A stretch of DNA of 40,852 bases from Elusimicrobia bacterium GWA2_69_24 (GTDB taxonomy: Bacteria; Elusimicrobiota; Elusimicrobia; UBA1565). The notes below the pieces were generated by a model. That model saw only the letters and a program-made list of their open reading frames with translations. It ran no database searches and was not told the DNA's origin. Within the stretch, counting starts at the first letter, position 1. Every line of letters starts with the position of its first letter. The stretch lies in assembly GCA_001799695.1 (NCBI GenBank), contig MGTY01000021.1, forward strand, positions 1 to 40,852, given 5' to 3'. The position numbers and the translations under genes are program-made. Shown here one piece after another: positions 40,772 through 40,852 of this stretch.

Positions 40772-40852
40772 TCATTCCAGGGCTCCAGACATGGCGTTGG
40801 AATTCATGGAACAGAAACGGCCTCGTAGCGTAGCCGCAGCCGAGTCCCTGGG
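40772..40852 (-). CDS. Possible C-terminal end of a further cassette gene
   Basis: A minus-strand frame is open from the window edge to a TGA at 40774-40772, 26 codons, ending 13 nt before attC site D. Position fits a cassette gene whose attC is site D, but the open stretch is too short to prove coding and no family can be named. Confidence 0.25.
   Translation of the reverse strand, partial: PRDSAAATLRGRFCSMNSNAMSGALE

Noticed and set aside
1..40852. CRISPR arrays, insertion sequences, integrase or transposase genes, rRNA and tRNA genes
   Set aside because: None was seen on either strand. The repeats near the right edge are attC-like, without spacer periodicity or cas genes, and no recombinase gene lies in the window.

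Overview
The window is a high-GC bacterial chromosome segment with tightly packed operons, many of them joined by ATGA start/stop overlaps. Signal peptides, an outer-membrane-type beta-barrel and a quinone-linked membrane oxidoreductase point to a Gram-negative-type cell that respires. No rRNA or other phylogenetic marker is present. From overall look I would guess an uncultivated lineage such as Elusimicrobiota, but the sequence here does not prove it.

Region 1 (1-14818) is a catabolic block on the minus strand. The order of transcription is acyl-CoA dehydrogenase, EtfB, EtfA, enoyl-CoA hydratase, 3-hydroxyacyl-CoA dehydrogenase, then (after an inserted block) thiolase, a membrane Fe-S ETF:quinone-type oxidoreductase and a fused isobutyryl-CoA mutase (IcmF). 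Together they can convert isobutyryl-CoA through n-butyryl-CoA to two acetyl-CoA, passing electrons to the quinone pool. A TetR-type regulator fragment lies convergently at the left edge. Between the dehydrogenase and the thiolase sit three lower-GC genes (a NYN nuclease, a HEPN-like protein and an unknown helical protein), two of whose junctions look like integron attC sites.

Region 2 (14819-37618) is mostly housekeeping and signalling. It holds a short SSB and HrpB helicase. A four-gene overlapping signalling operon (histidine kinase, NarL-type regulator, HAMP sensor without kinase, Lys-rich exported peptide) is divergent from an ammonium transporter and an exported barrel protein. Next come a decayed C-terminal remnant of a DUF255/YyaL protein, an ATP-grasp/esterase pair with a long structured leader, and a DUF4097 pair. 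A five-gene operon follows: peptidase T, membrane J-protein, TIGR01777 epimerase, AddB-like and AddA-like.

Region 3 (about 37.7 kb to the right edge) is an integron cassette array or CALIN. Four attC-like sites of 106-108 bp, related to each other in sequence, separate lower-GC cassettes carrying two HicAB modules, a RelE/ParE toxin with its antitoxin, a DUF4160/DUF2442 pair and a phage-like protein. No integrase is in the window. From the attC positions the cassettes read leftward, so an integrase and attI, if present, should lie to the right. The three recognised toxin-antitoxin operons all have a TTGAnn-N17-(-10) promoter ending only 4-6 nt before the first ATG, so they are predicted to be leaderless. 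The cassette array and the separate cassette-like insertion inside the fatty-acid operon are the most interesting parts of the window.
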